From contig JALWQD010000183.1 of assembly GCA_026994735.1 (NCBI GenBank), forward strand, positions 1-5,913: a DNA stretch of 5,913 nucleotides. The letters are read 5' to 3'. A program made the translations under genes and the position numbers. A model generated the notes under the pieces. That model did not search any database, had not been told where the DNA came from, and was given only the letters and a program-made list of their open reading frames with translations. Positions 5,795 through 5,913 of this stretch are shown in pieces. Source of the DNA: Gammaproteobacteria bacterium (GTDB lineage: Bacteria > Pseudomonadota > Gammaproteobacteria > SZUA-140). Every line of letters starts with the position of its first letter. Within the stretch, counting starts at the first letter, position 1.

Positions 5795-5913
5795 AATGCG
5801 GCTAAAATCCGCTGACCATTAGCACATCCCCTGAAGAGTCATTATGATAGCCATCCGCTATGCCAATAATTCATTCAAAATCACAGCCAAAGCAGATACA
5901 GTTTGATGGCTTT
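5795..5913. other. Right-edge region with no supported gene
   Basis: Beyond the candidate tRNA promoter, I see no convincing coding region on either strand. All three minus-strand frames open at the edge but stop within 20 codons, so the 3' end of a neighbouring gene is possible but unrecognisable. A 20-codon plus-strand reading (5844-5906) has a GAAGAG stretch upstream but no recognisable product. Confidence 0.4.

Noticed and set aside
5844..5906. 20-codon plus-strand reading near the right edge
   Set aside because: It is very short with only a weak upstream purine stretch and no recognisable product. Such readings arise by chance.

Overview
The window looks like ordinary chromosomal DNA from a gammaproteobacterium. 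The evidence is an RNase E core of the gammaproteobacterial type, a FieF/YiiP-like cation exporter that aligns with the E. coli protein at a constant residue offset, and a bacterial tRNA-Leu(UAA) with encoded CCA. I could not place the genus. I see no insertion sequence, integrase, phage gene, CRISPR array or defence system.

Left half, plus strand. Positions 1-2441 hold the 3' part of rne (RNase E). About the first 63 codons lie outside the window. The catalytic core is intact and is followed by a membrane-anchor helix, two arginine-rich islands and a long Thr/Ala/Pro/Ser tail. A perfect 14-bp hairpin (2448-2483) follows the stop codon. Next come an EamA-family DMT transporter (2519-3439) and, 22 bases later, a small two-helix membrane protein of the DUF3592 type (3462-3878). 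These two are probably co-transcribed.

Right half, minus strand, reading right to left. A probable sigma70 promoter (5767-5794) precedes tRNA-Leu(UAA) (5739-5653). A small CPXCG-type cysteine-rich protein starting at TTG (5594-5403) follows, and its end overlaps the start of fieF (5410-4472) by 8 bases. After an inverted repeat and a candidate promoter comes an unrecognised exported protein with four cysteines (4366-3947), which converges with the DUF3592 gene. The tRNA, cysteine-rich gene and fieF may share a transcript, because no intrinsic terminator is visible between them.

The genes look like a housekeeping neighbourhood: RNA turnover (rne), tRNA supply, metal-ion export and membrane proteins of unknown substrate. 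The points most worth checking are the unusual S1-domain insert and tail of RNase E, the cysteine-rich/fieF coupling, the exported four-cysteine protein, and the palindrome over its promoter.
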